This document shows, one piece after another, positions 55,020 through 64,000 of a stretch of 64,000 nucleotides of DNA. The notes under the pieces are model-generated. The model searched no databases. It was not told the origin of the DNA and saw nothing but the letters and a program-made list of their open reading frames with translations. Each line of letters begins with the position of its first letter. The first letter of the stretch is position 1. Where the stretch lies: NCBI RefSeq assembly GCF_905171765.1, contig NC_053398.1, forward strand, positions 49,320,323 through 49,384,322, in the 5' to 3' direction. This DNA comes from Bufo bufo. Taxonomy: Eukaryota > Chordata > Amphibia > Anura > Bufonidae. Both the position numbers and the translations under genes were made by a program.

Positions 55020-55777
55020 ATCTCTGTTAGCTCTAAGCCTGGCTGTCTAGTGTCATGATTTCGTTATAATCCTGGGAGGGTGGGCCTCATAGGGCGTTTA
55101 CGACATCAGGAGGGTGTCAGCAGGTCATAATAGTCAGCTCCGTGTCGTGAGGCAGCTATATTACTATGGTTAGTTTATAAGCCTGAGAGGTTGATTCTCA
55201 TGAATCGTAGGGGGTCTTGAGTGAAATCAGGGAGATTCTAGTACAATTCTAGTGTAACTTGGCAGCAGAACACTGTGGATGTATCAGGAATGGTAGCAAG
55301 TGGTGTTATGTTTTAGACTACAAGGTGTCGCTGTTGGCTTGGAAGTAACATGCAGTTGCAGACTAGACGGGAAAAACCCTCTGGCCTATATGACTGTGTG
55401 AAGATAAGTGAGCCGACCGGGCACAGAGGAGCATGAGGAAGATCAAAGGTACTCACAAGTTCTTCCAGTCTTGCTTCCCTCCACACAACATGGGGGGGAG
55501 GAGGGGTGGAATCGTTGGTGCTGGTGGCAGGCTTGTTTTGGCTAAACAACTTGTACCGGGTAGGAGGGGGGTGCAGGCCTCGGCAGTGATGGTGCAGTCC
55601 TAGGCAGCCCTGTTGTTTTATGGCTGCTGCAGCTGTGCGACTTCCCTGCATGGATCCTCCAGCTGGGTATCATTAGGCAGGCCTGTGTGCTGCTGCTGGC
55701 CGGATGCCAAGCTGTGTGAAGGGAGCTGGCGTCAGGGAGAGGAAGTAGGCCTCAGCTGCACATCCCAGCAGTTTACA
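55020..55777 (-). other. L1 5' untranslated region, probable
   Basis: Sequence upstream of L1 ORF1 on the minus strand. No clear gene; the purine/pyrimidine-rich parts (55490-55580) fit a LINE leader. The exact 5' end is not visible because Tc1-type elements are inserted at 55780. Confidence 0.5.
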
Positions 55778-55779
55778 TA

Positions 55780-56215
55780 CAGTACAGACCAAAAGTTTGG
55801 ACACACCTTCTCATTCAAAGAGTTTTCTTTATTTTCATGACTAGGAAAATTGTAGATTCACACTGAAGGCATCAAAACTATGAATTAACACATGTGGAAT
55901 TATATACAAGAATTATAAGGCAAGAAATCCCACTTATTAAACCTGACAGGGCACACCTGTGAAGTGAAAACCATTTCAGGGGACTACCTCTTGAAGCTCA
56001 TCAAGAGAATGCCAAGAGTGTTCAAAGCAGTAATCAAAGCAAAAGGTGGCTACTTTGAAGAACCTAGAATATGACATATTTTCAGTTGTTTCACACTTGT
56101 TTGTTATGTATATAATTCCACATGTGTTAATTCATAGTTTTGATGCCTTCATAGTCATGAAAATAAAGAAAACTCTTTGAATGAGAAGGTGTGTCCAAAC
56201 TTTTGGTCTGTACTG
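55780..56215. mobile_element. Short Tc1 deletion derivative
   Basis: Same family as 11279-12221: CAGTACAGACCAAAAGTTTG at the left, its complement at the right, TA at 55778-55779 and 56216-56217. Only the left terminal repeat, a short linker and the transposase 3' end (KRMPRVFKAVIKAKGGYF) remain. The left repeat has lost sequence after TTATATAC. Confidence 0.9.
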
Positions 56216-56360
56216 TAAACTCACCTAAAGAATTATTAGGAACACCTGTTCTATTTCTCATTAATTATCTAGTCAACCAATCACATGGCAGTTGCTTCAA
56301 TGAATGTAGGGTTGTGGTCCTGGTCAAGACAATCTCCTGAACTCCAATCTGAATGTCAGA

Positions 56361-57342
56361 ATGGGAAAGAAAGGTGATTTAAGCAATTTTGAGCGTGGCA
56401 TGGTTGTTGGTGCCAGACGGGCCGGTCTGAGTATTTCACAATCTGCTCAGTTACTGGGATTTTCACGCACAACCATTTCTAGGGTTTACAAAGAATGGTG
56501 TGAAAAGGGAAAAACATCCAGTATGCGGCAGTCCTGTGGGCGAAAATGCCTAGTTGATGATAGAGTAATCAAATGGCCAAGAGAGGAGAGAAGGCGCTCA
56601 TAGGTGAGGGTAAACAAATTGATGTCCCTTCCCCCTACCCAGGATGAGTGAGGTTACTCACCTGGTTTGGTTTGCACTGATTGTGGTGCAACCTTAGTGG
56701 AGGGAGGTTCAAATGGTGGAGGTTGTCTGGGTTGGTGCTGCCGGATGGTGTCCGAGACGACCCTGGGCGGGGGCCAAACCGCCACTTGGGTGGATATTTG
56801 GATATATAAAAAAAAATTGTTGATGATAGAGGTCAGAGGAGAATGGGCCGACTGATTCAAGATGATAGAAGAGCAACGTTGACTGAAATAACCACTTGTT
56901 ACAACCGAGGTATGCAGCAAAGCATTTGTGAAGCCACAACACGCATAACCTTGAGGCGGATGGGCTACAACAGCTAAAGACCCCACCGGGTACCACTCAT
57001 CTTCACTACAAATAGGAAAAAGAGGCTACAATTTGCACAAGCTCACCAAAATTGGACTGTTGAAGACTGGAAAAATGGTTTCTTGAACATGACAATGAGT
57101 TCACTGTACTAAAATGGCCCCCACAGTCACCAGATCTCAACCCAATAGAGCATCTTTGGGATGTGGTGGAACGGGAGCTTCGTGCCCTGGATGTGCATCC
57201 CTCAACTCTCCATCAACTGCAAGATGCTATCCTATCAATATGGGCCAACATTTCTAAAGAATGCTATCAGCACCTTGTTGAATCAATGGCACGTAGAATT
57301 AAGGCAGTTCTGAAGGCAAAAGGGGGTCCAACACCGTATTAG
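56361..57342 (+). pseudogene. Tc1 transposase, interrupted and internally deleted
   Basis: The N-terminus MGKKGDLSNFERGMVVGARR and the helix-turn-helix SISQSAQLLGFSRTTISRVY are intact, up to CLVDDR where the SINE-like insert enters. After it, the frame recovers only in fragments (FTNRKKRLQFAQAHQNW type region near 57000-57050). A deletion at about 57075 removes the first two catalytic aspartates. WPPQSPDLNPIEHLWDVVER (Glu) and the end at 57342 remain. Confidence 0.85.
56566..56818 (+). mobile_element. SINE-like retroposon, 13-bp duplication
   Basis: GTTGATGATAGAG occurs at 56553-56565 and 56819-56831; the sequence between is foreign to the transposase and ends in GATATATAAAAAAAAATT, an A-rich tail on the plus strand. 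A GGTTCAAATGG motif at about 56707 could be a degenerate B box of a tRNA-derived promoter, but no A box was convincing. Confidence 0.75.
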
Positions 57343-57376
57343 TATGGTGTTCCTAATAATTGTTTAGGTGAGTGTA

Positions 57377-57840
57377 TATGCTCTGTGGCTTACCGCCACA
57401 GTCCCCGGGGTGGTGTCGGATGGAGCTCTCCGGGCTGTAGATGCCTCGGGCGGGTATGTTCCCTCTTGAATGCAGTTGCTGTTTTGTTTCTGTTCCCCGA
57501 TGGAGGCAGTTTCTTGGTGGGAGAAACTAAAGCGCTGTTAAAATGCGGCCATGCGCGATGCCCCGCCCCCAGTAGTCTCTATTTCTCTGTTTTAACATTG
57601 TCAGCATTTGATTAAAAATGTATTTGGGCTTTAAATCCATAAGATAACTATTAAAGGTGAACTGCATATAGAGGATTGAAGGGTGACTACATGTCATGTT
57701 CTCTTATCATCTCTCCATAGCTTAAGGACATATCAAAAGTGTTAATCGGCAGGGGTTCCAGCGCTGAGACCCCCGCCGATTGCTAGAACGAGGAGTCAGA
57801 AGCGCTTAGCCAAGTGCTGCTTCTTTTACCTGCTGAGTGC
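57377..57840. other. Flank, possibly more L1 leader, then MITE-like sequence
   Basis: 57377-57640 may continue the L1 5' region beyond the Tc1 insertions. 57745-57840 contains GATTGCTAGAACGAGGAGTC, whose complement occurs after the solo LTR at 58466-58485, so the LTR landed in a small inverted-repeat element. No gene. Confidence 0.4.
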
Positions 57841-57845
57841 GATAG

Positions 57846-58429
57846 TGTCACGGTCCCGCCTGTGACAGGGACTAGAAGATCGAGGAGACTGGCTGCATGT
57901 GATTGACAGCCTCTTTGGTTTATCTTTTCTGTGTTGTTGCGGGGGATGACCACACCTCTTGTCTCAGGTATAGCTTAAGTGGTCATTCCTTCTCCTCTAA
58001 TTAGTCTGACCTCACCCATCATGCTATGCAGTTGATAGCTCCTTGTTTGTGGAAGTCCTGGTGTTGGTTCTCTCTGAGTTCCTGCTCATCCGCATACTTC
58101 TGGAAGTTATGTTTATCTTCTTTGTTGTTTGTTGTTTTCCCCTACCTGCTATTAGGCCTGAGGGGGTCTCCTATTCCTTCATCTGGGATGGAATATGCCA
58201 TCCATGTCCTGACACTATCTGCAGGGCCCTGTTAGGGTGAGATTGGGCTTAGGTTCCTGCGTATGAACATTCCTACCATCAAGGTTTGTTCATACTGATA
58301 GCAGTCAGGGCTCGGCGTAGGGACTCACTAGGTGTGATGATTTCCCTTTCCCTAGGTTCCAGGCCTTATACCTCTTCCCTTCCCTTCTGTGTTCTGTGTG
58401 GAGTATATTTACCACACTGCGCCGTGACA
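57846..58429 (+). mobile_element. Solo Gypsy LTR
   Basis: 584 bp from TGTCACGGTCCCGCCTGTGA to GCGCCGTGACA with perfect GATAG duplications (57841-57845 and 58430-58434). It is related to the Gypsy-C LTR. The interior was removed by LTR-LTR recombination. Confidence 0.93.
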
Positions 58430-58434
58430 GATAG

Positions 58435-58691
58435 TGAAGACGGTCTCGCGATCAGCAGGGAGGAGAGACTCCTCGTTCTAGCAATCGTTCTAGAAATATG
58501 TCCCAATGATATATAAAAAGTTTCAAAAAAGTGTAGCTAATCTTCAAAGATATAGGCCCATGATGTTATCACCTCCCCAGGGATTTCTATACCAACAGCC
58601 TAAAAATGTAGACCTCATTGCTAAAAACATCACACTCTGAAGCATTTATTTTGTAACAAATTGATCATTTCTATAACTGATTCTTCATTTC
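58435..58691. other. Spacer before hAT-B
   Basis: The first 60 bp complete the inverted-repeat element interrupted by the solo LTR. The rest is AT-rich. AATCAGGT at 58692-58699 is the target duplication of hAT-B. Confidence 0.4.
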
Positions 58692-59136
58692 AATCAGGTC
58701 AGGGGGCGGACTGACCGGTCGGGCACTTCGGACATGGTCCGAGGGCCCGGCCGGGATGGGGGCCCGCCCCAGAATAACATAACACCGGGCCCCGCTCACT
58801 GTAATAGTAATATTCCTATGTGAACAACTTGAAATCCCCTGCGATCCTCTCCCTCTCTGTACTCACAACCTCAGTAGCATAGAGGCAGCAGCAGGCAGTG
58901 TAATAGGAGCCGACAGTGGAAGCTAGACCCGCCCCTCCCCGCCCTCCAACCAATCAGAAGCAGCCAGCACTGACTCACAGCACAGGGGGAGTCGTGCAGG
59001 GACTCAGAGAATCGTCTGAGTCTATTAGTTAAAAGAATCGTATGAGTCAGAGACGGTGTCACCGAGTCCCTGCCAGGCTTCCTGCTCTGCGGCTCCCTGT
59101 CTCCTGACAAGTCCGTCCGGGGGGGTGGTATAGTAT

Positions 59137-59342
59137 TGCATGTAGCAGAGCTGTGTGTGTACAGGGTGCTTGCAGCAATGTAGCAGAGCTGTGTGTGTAC
59201 AGGGTACTTGCAGCAATGTAGCAGAGCTGTGTGTGTACAGGGTGCTTGCAGCAATGTAGCAGAGCTGTGTGTGTACAGGGTGCTTGCAGCAATGTAGCAG
59301 AGCTGTGTGTGTACAGGGTGCTTGCAGCAATGTAGCAGAGCA
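59137..59342 (+). repeat. 34-bp tandem repeat
   Basis: Unit GCAATGTAGCAGAGCTGTGT followed by GTGTACAGGGTGCTT; five full copies at 34-bp spacing plus partial ends. Apparent reading frames rich in CTHTALLHC are translations of the repeat. Confidence 0.95.
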
Positions 59343-59529
59343 GGAAGCCTGGCAGGGACTCGGTGACAGGATTATTTTAACTCAAAGAATCAAATGAGTC
59401 TCTGACTCATTTGATTCTTTTAACTAATAAACTCTTAGGCCATTATCTAAATCCCTGCAATAACTATACAGTGTAATTACATCAGTCTGCTCCACTGCAG
59501 CAGAGCTGTGTTTGCCAGGAGCGAGTCCC

Positions 59530-59660
59530 TCCAGACCTTCGGTTCACTTGAGAGCCGACTCAGCAAGTGAACCGAAGATCCGATGAGCTAAGCATGCGCA
59601 TTGATCTTCAGTTCACTTGAGAGCCGACTCAGGAAGTGAACCGAAGATCCGATTCATGAA
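59530..59660. repeat. Duplicated hairpin (GTTCACTTGAGAGCCG)
   Basis: Two adjacent copies of an imperfect hairpin pairing TTCGGTTCACTTG with CAAGTGAACCGAA, separated by a short spacer with GCATGCGC. Confidence 0.75.
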
Positions 59661-59684
59661 AAAGATCCGAACTTCCCATCTCTA

Positions 59685-59820
59685 AAACTCAGTAGCAGGC
59701 CGGGCGGCTGCGCAACTCACTGACGTCACGCGCCTGCTCCGCCTGCTTCATTCATAAAGTGGGAGGAGCAGGCGCGTGACGTCAGTGAGTTGCGCTGCCG
59801 CCCGGCCTGCTACTGAGTTT
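59685..59820. repeat. Palindrome with two CRE sites
   Basis: Arms of about 60 bp start AAACTCAGTAGCAGGCCGGG and read back as complement at 59801-59820. Each arm contains TGACGTCA, the consensus CRE/ATF site, beside GCGCCTGCTCC. The right arm shares GGAGCAGGCGCGTGACGTCA with hAT-A. Confidence 0.9.
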
Positions 59821-60304
59821 GTGAGTACAGAGAGGGAGAGGATCGCAGAGGATTTCAAGTTGTTCACATCGGAATATTAGTATTACAGTGAGCGGGGCCC
59901 GATGTAATAGAATACAGTGACTGCACCGGGCCCCGCTGCCATTACAACACCAGATGCCGGTGTTCCGTTTACTTGACAGTATTATGTCTATATCGTGGGA
60001 GATAGTTTTGCATTAAGTCTAGCTTGAACTGCTGACTAATATAAAATTTTAAATCTTTATTTCATTTCCTTAAAACTATTTTCCACGATATAGACATAAT
60101 GCTGTCAATTAAACGTCACAGAGGTGCTGAAGAGGTCTAGATATTTGCATTTTGTTAACCTTTATTTTTGTTTGCATTTTGTTAACCTCTACTGCGCCTG
60201 CGCCAAGTCGTCTTTTTCGCGCATGCGCAGTGTATTGGGGATCATTCACTCACAGGGACACTGTTATGGGGGATCTGTGGATGACACTGTATATGCTGCT
60301 ATAT

Positions 60305-60730
60305 ATGTGTCATCCACAGATCCCCCCCCCACAACAGTGTGTCATCCACAGAGCCCCCCCCCACAACAGTGTGTCATCCACAGAACCCCCCCCCCCCACA
60401 ACAGTGTGTCATCCACAGAGCCCCCCCACAACAGTGTGTCATCCACAGAGCCCCCCCCCCCACAACAGTGTGTCATCCACAGAGCCCCCCACAACAGTGT
60501 GTCATCCACAGAGCCCCCCCCACAACAGTGTGTCATCCACAGAGCCCCCCCCCACAACAGTGTGTCATCCACAGAGCCCACCCCACAACAGTGTGTCATC
60601 CACAGAGCCCCCCCCCCCCACAACAGTGTGTCATCCACAGAGCCCCCATAACAGTGTGTCATCCACAGAGCCCCCATAACAGTGTGTCATCCACAGATCC
60701 CCCCACAACAGTGCCATCCACAGATCCCCC
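60305..60730. repeat. Minisatellite, ~30 bp unit (GTGTCATCCACAGAGC core)
   Basis: About 14 units of ACAACAGTGTGTCATCCACA followed by GAGC and 5-12 C. The last units switch to CAGTGCCATCCACAGATCCC, identical in type to the array in hAT-A. Overlapping frames in all three phases are repeat translations. Confidence 0.93.
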
Positions 60731-60769
60731 AAAACACCTTTTGGTTCAAAATATTTTTTTATTTGGCTA

Positions 60770-61215
60770 TTCCCCACCCCTCTTGTAATTGTTCCGCTAC
60801 TTGTGGGCTGCGCGGGAATGAGTTGAGTCACTTCGGTGGCCAATCCCGTCCTGCAGCGCGTGATCCCGCAAGACCTGCCGCTGTAGGTCACGGGTCTCGC
60901 GGGATCACGCGCCTCAGGATGGGATTGCGCACCGAAGTAACTGAACTCATGCCCATGTAGCCCGCAAGTAGCGGATCAGTGGAACAAGTACAAGGTGGGT
61001 GGGGGGATGATCTGTGGGGGTTGCCCAGACGGCTAGGCCCTTCACAGTAGTTATTAACCCCTTTCAGCAGTCCCCCATTCACTGAAGGGGAGACTGCTGA
61101 AAGGGATTAATAACTACTGTGAAGGCCTCCCCCCTTTCACAGTAGATATGCCCAGATATGTGCCCCCTTCACAGTAGTTATGCCCAGATATGTGCCCCCT
61201 TCACAGTAGTTATGC
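60770..61215. repeat. GC-rich palindrome, stem-loop and 32-bp repeats
   Basis: 60800-60975 is an imperfect palindrome rich in CGCGGGATCACGCG-type sequence. 61036-61127 pairs GGCCCTTCACAGTAGTTATT with its complement. 61131-61215 has three 32-bp units of CCCCCTTCACAGTAG plus TTATGCCCAGATATGTG. Confidence 0.8.
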
Positions 61216-61705
61216 CCACACTGCTTCTAACAGAGGCTCACTAATGGACGCTGAGATTAGATCACCCCATATGAGAGCATTGAATCAATGCTTTCCTATG
61301 GGGAAAAATCGGACCCTGGAGGTCATCATGCAGGGTGTGAGGACGTCCAGCGTCAGATACCGGACCAAAGGTCTGTTTTACTCCAGGAAGCCCTCAGGTG
61401 GCTGCCAGCGACTAGAGGCTGACTTATTGCTGGAACGTAAACAATGCAGCTTCTCTAGAACATTGCAGCTCGATTTGCAAAAGGGACACTGTACCCAGAC
61501 CACTTCAATGAGCTGAAGTGGTCTGGGTGCCTTTTGTGTCGCTTTAACTTTGAAATCTTATTAAAGATTGTGTAGGGTGTGGCTGGAGGCGGGGCATGGA
61601 GGCGGGACAAGGGTGCGGCTTGCAGCAGAACATGGGTGGGGCCTGTAATGGGGCCCTTTATTTTTTTTTTGCCCGGGGGCCCTGAGGGTTCTCAGTCCAC
61701 CCCTG
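61216..61705. other. Right end of hAT-B
   Basis: Mostly featureless, with a hairpin at 61493-61533 (CCCAGACCACTTCA / TGAAGTGGTCTGGG) and a G/T-rich right terminus containing GGGGCCCTTTATTTTTTTTT. No gene. Confidence 0.6.
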
Positions 61706-61867
61706 AATCGGGTCAACCCTGTGTCAGCGTCCAATGGTAAGAACTAATAAGATATAACTACTCAGTGAGTGGAGTGGTGAAGAGTGATTTGATTTGGAAC
61801 TTTTAGCTGCTTGTATCTGAATCTCATATAATACAAAAATGTCACTAATGCTGTTTCCTTTCCTCAG

Positions 61868-62016
61868 AGTGAAAACAATGGACATACCCACACTTCAGAC
61901 ACTGGTTCCTGTACATGGAATTCCATTGAGTAGTGAAATTGCTGAAAACTGGGAAGCTGTGGAACAATTTCAGGCCCAACCTGATGATTTGGTTATTTCA
62001 ACTTATCCTAAATCTG
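61868..62016 (+). CDS. Cytosolic sulfotransferase, first coding exon (partial gene)
   Basis: The exon starts after a pyrimidine-rich acceptor (TTTCCTTTCCTCAG, ending 61867), has its ATG at 61878 and ends before a GTAATA donor at 62017. It encodes 46 complete codons, MDIPTLQTLVPVHGIPL to VISTYPKS, plus one base (phase 1). PDDLVISTYPKSG is the 5'-phosphosulfate-binding loop of SULT enzymes; its Lys contacts the PAPS cofactor. SULTs transfer sulfonate from PAPS to phenols, steroids or amines in the cytosol. The Tyr-Pro-Lys-Ser motif and split point match the conserved SULT exon boundary. Isoform is unclear, SULT1-like by sequence. The remaining exons must lie beyond 64000. A non-coding first exon could lie upstream. 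No disabling change is seen. Confidence 0.9.
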
Positions 62017-62084
62017 GTAATACAATTCATAAAACCACAACTTATATTATATAATAAGAATAATATATCCCCTGGTCTAAAGTA

Positions 62085-64000
62085 GAACAGGCTTAGTTGC
62101 CCATAACAACCAATCAGTGGGCGTGCTTTTGTTCCAGTGAGACAAGACGAAACAAAGGGTTATTCGTAATTCGGTCAAAGAGGCCCTTAGATTCAATAAG
62201 AGTATTTTGAGGTCCAATTCTAGCCAGAACAGCAAACGTATGGTTGGCGGTAAAGGACAGTGAAGCCGATGCATGACATGGACTTCCTATGATCGGGGGG
62301 GGGGGGGGGGGGTTCATATTAAAGAGCAAGCAAAAGATTCCAGGGCAATATGCACCCAGGATTTTGGGCTGTCAAGGCAAAGCATGTCCAGAAGCCTAAC
62401 GCAAGCTGTGGAGTAATAATATAGGTGGCAATCTGGGAGATCAGCCCCAACTGCATCTTTAGAGCGAGTAAGGATCTCCTATTTAATTCTAGGACCTTCA
62501 GGATACTAAACAAATCTCATGAGCAGCAACGGACTTGGGTCCAGTAGGTAGCAGGGATGTGGATGGGGATGGTCTGCAGAAGGTAAAGTAATTTCAGTAG
62601 GAGATTCATTTTTGTGATGCGGATTCTTCCAAACCATGAGAATGCTCTAGGGTGCCAAGACTGCAAATCCTTATCAAACTGCTGAAGGAGGGGGTGAAAT
62701 GATCTCTAAATGACTGGGATAAGTACAAGACAATCGTAATTCCCTAAATAGTTGATACCTACGGTGGGCCAGAAAAAGGGAAAAGAAGCTTTAAGAGACA
62801 AAACAGTGGACCCAGAAAGGGAAACATTCAGAACTTCAGATTTGGTCATGTTGACCTTAACGTTGGACCTTTCCCCAAAGCGAGAAATCTCTTGCAGAGT
62901 AAGTTGCAGAGTAAAGAAATAAGGGGTTGGTTACATACACTAAAAGTTCATCACCAAAAGCAGCGCAATTATACTAATGACCACTCCTGAAATATCTGGG
63001 TTGTGACGAATGGAGGTCATATGATGCTCTATGATCAAAACATAAAGCAGTGGGAAGAGTGTGCATCCCTGTCAGGTGGCATAGTGAATAAGAAAAGGGG
63101 GAGAAAGAGCGCCATTAATTTTTATATGCGCAGAAGGGGATTGATATAGACTGGGAATCTTAGATGAAAACCATGGGCCTAGGCCAATCTAGGAAAGAGT
63201 AGTACGTAACGAGGGCCATGAAATTCGATCAAAGGAGACTTTTTCCGCATCTAGAGAGAGAACCATAAAGGGGAAAATAGTCTTCAGCGTGTTATCACGA
63301 GCCTCCCTCCCTGGCACAAACCCTACCTGGTCGGAATGGATTAGAGAAGGTAGAAAAGCATTAATTTGACTTGCCATGAGTTTTGTATACATTTTAATGT
63401 CTACAATCAATAGGGAATTCAGATGATAACTCACACAGACTTGGGGATCTTTGCCAGGTGTAGGAATCACTGCTATATGTGCTTCTGTGGACTGGGCAGG
63501 GAAGCGCAGACGATACCCCATTAAAGACCTTGAGTAGAAAAGGGGAAAGAAGTTGAAAAGTTGAATCTAGCTGTAAACCCATCAAAGGGTTCTCCAAACG
63601 GGCAGAATCCTCCTCAGACAGATGAGCAAAAGAAGAAGGGGGCAAGAGCCCAGGCTCCAAGTGGTCAAGTGATGGATATGTTAAATAATAGAGCCCAGAA
63701 TAAAAGGAGTGAAAAGAGGAAGCAATTTCTTTGGTGGTATGAACTGCACGACCAAGTCGGTTTTAATGGCCAGGGTATGGGAACTGGCTAGTTGTTCCCT
63801 AAGAGCCAACAAGTGCCCACTCTTATCTCCATATTCGTAAAACTTGCTACGACATGTATGAATAATACATTTATAGGAGGGCTAACAGACGCTTAGCCTC
63901 TATACGATCATTCTGAAGCTCTTGAAAGGTGGGCAAGGAGAGTGTATGCTTATGGTTCAGTTCAATGGAGGCAACCTTTTAGAGGGCAAGGTTGACTGAG
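62085..64000 (-). pseudogene. L1/Tx1-type LINE ORF2 fragment in the sulfotransferase intron
   Basis: The minus strand encodes AHIAVIPTPGKDPQVC, KLMASQINAFLPSLIHSDQV, GFVPGREARDN and LSLDAEKVSFDRISWPSL (63521-63189), the fingers and palm of an L1-type reverse transcriptase. The catalytic motif is degenerate (FGDELLV near 62945). A CF/CFAL-type C-terminal region lies at 62319-62513. Stops and shifts are frequent. A run of 18 G at 62297-62314 interrupts the 3' part. The element continues past the window end. Confidence 0.75.
62297..62314 (+). repeat. Poly(G) tract
   Basis: A homopolymer of about 18 G inside the LINE fragment. Length may be affected by sequencing. Confidence 0.8.

Larger units (their letters stand above)
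36683..55777 (-). mobile_element. L1/Tx1-type LINE opened by several later insertions
   Basis: ORF2 lies at 36690-40795, ORF1 at 54045-55019 plus a short end at 42720-42782, and 5' UTR to 55777, all on the minus strand. The ORF1 sequence is continuous across Gypsy-C: PHDARRHFQ on the right joins LDHEN on the left when one CCAGT is removed. Insertions are a foldback element (39750-40074), a DD37E Tc1 (41103-42664) and Gypsy-C (42783-54039). Without them the LINE is about 5.9 kb, near full length. Its 3' end is covered by a hAT end at 36674. Confidence 0.85.
56218..57374 (+). mobile_element. Tc1-like element interrupted by a SINE-like insert
   Basis: Left end ACTCACCTAAAGAATTATTA, right end the complement of CACTCACCTAAACAATTATT; TA at 56216-56217 (shared with the preceding element) and 57375-57376. 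One transposase pseudogene lies inside. A 253-bp retroposon lies at 56566. Confidence 0.88.
58700..61705. mobile_element. hAT-B: non-autonomous hAT element with satellites and palindromes
   Basis: Left terminus CAGGGGGCGGACTGA, right terminus the complement of CAGGGGTGGACTGAG. Flanking 8-mers AATCAGGT (58692-58699) and AATCGGGT (61706-61713) match at 7 of 8. No transposase. Contents are a 34-bp tandem array, several palindromes, a CRE module shared with hAT-A, a minisatellite of the same CATCCACAGA type as in hAT-A, and stem-loops near the right end. The left segment 58780-58870 recurs inverted at 59821-59915, so part of the element is itself duplicated in reverse. Confidence 0.88.

Noticed and set aside
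56700..56720. tRNA B-box-like motif in the SINE-like insert
   Set aside because: GGTTCAAATGG is only a partial match and no A box lies at the right distance; not enough to call a tRNA-derived head.
59025..59330. Cys/His-rich frame resembling a zinc-binding repeat protein
   Set aside because: It is the translation of five copies of a 34-bp DNA repeat; frame changes with each copy number.
60124..60788. Three overlapping proline-rich frames of 149-175 codons
   Set aside because: All are translations of one minisatellite in three phases; no start context or conserved domain.
1..64000. Bacterial-type system (operon, toxin-antitoxin, defence locus)
   Set aside because: No tightly spaced co-directional genes, no ribosome-binding sites, and the only host gene has introns; the window is vertebrate.

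Overview
This window is nuclear DNA of a vertebrate, most likely an anuran amphibian (frog or toad). The inference rests on its repeats: Kolobok/T2 MITEs starting TTAAAGGG, PIF/Harbinger and hAT palindromic MITEs, several Tc1/mariner lineages, chromodomain Ty3/Gypsy elements, L1/Tx1-type LINEs and a CR1-like LINE. No bacterial or phage gene layout is present. The only host-gene sequence I can support is one coding exon of a cytosolic sulfotransferase (61868-62016, + strand). Nearly everything else is transposon, transposon inside transposon, or satellite grown inside a transposon.

Layout. 367-6112: a 5.7 kb non-coding DNA element flanked by TTAA, made of nested inverted repeats (about 860-4330), a MITE-derived satellite (4335-5695) and terminal stem-loops. 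6891-10761: a non-autonomous hAT element (hAT-A) swollen by a 3.1 kb minisatellite. 10772-15360: a Kolobok end, a Tc1 deletion derivative, and a DD35E Tc1-like element inserted in an older Tc1. 15558-21136: a complete chromodomain Gypsy element (Gypsy-A, - strand) with both LTRs and a perfect 5-bp duplication. 22870-25846: a CR1-like LINE split by palindromic Harbinger and Kolobok MITEs. 27270-28881: a DD34E Tc1. 28884-34849: an L1 3' fragment, a solo LTR carrying a SINE-like insert, an LTR-type repeat with inverted ends, and a mariner with DD41D spacing. 34850-36674: a truncated hAT with G-rich minisatellites.

36683-55777 is an L1 (- strand) opened by successive insertions: a foldback insert, a DD37E Tc1 (41103-42664), and Gypsy-C (42783-54039). 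Gypsy-C is interrupted by Gypsy-B (44373-51052), whose 3' LTR is interrupted by Gypsy-D (49280-50612). Target duplications CCAGT, CCCGG and CTCGC close each level, so the order of insertion can be read directly. 55780-57374 holds two Tc1-type elements sharing one TA. 57846-58429 is a solo Gypsy LTR. 58700-61705 is a second satellite-bearing hAT (hAT-B), ending about 160 bp before the sulfotransferase exon. The downstream intron is occupied by another L1 (- strand).

No operon-like cooperation exists here. The functional unit is the sulfotransferase gene; the elements are its landscape. All transposase, gag and pol reading frames carry at least one stop, frameshift or deletion except the integrase frame of Gypsy-A. 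The most unusual features are the palindromic array with independently flipped loops, the conversion of a MITE into a satellite, and two hAT elements with different termini that share the same minisatellite motif and the same CRE-containing segment.
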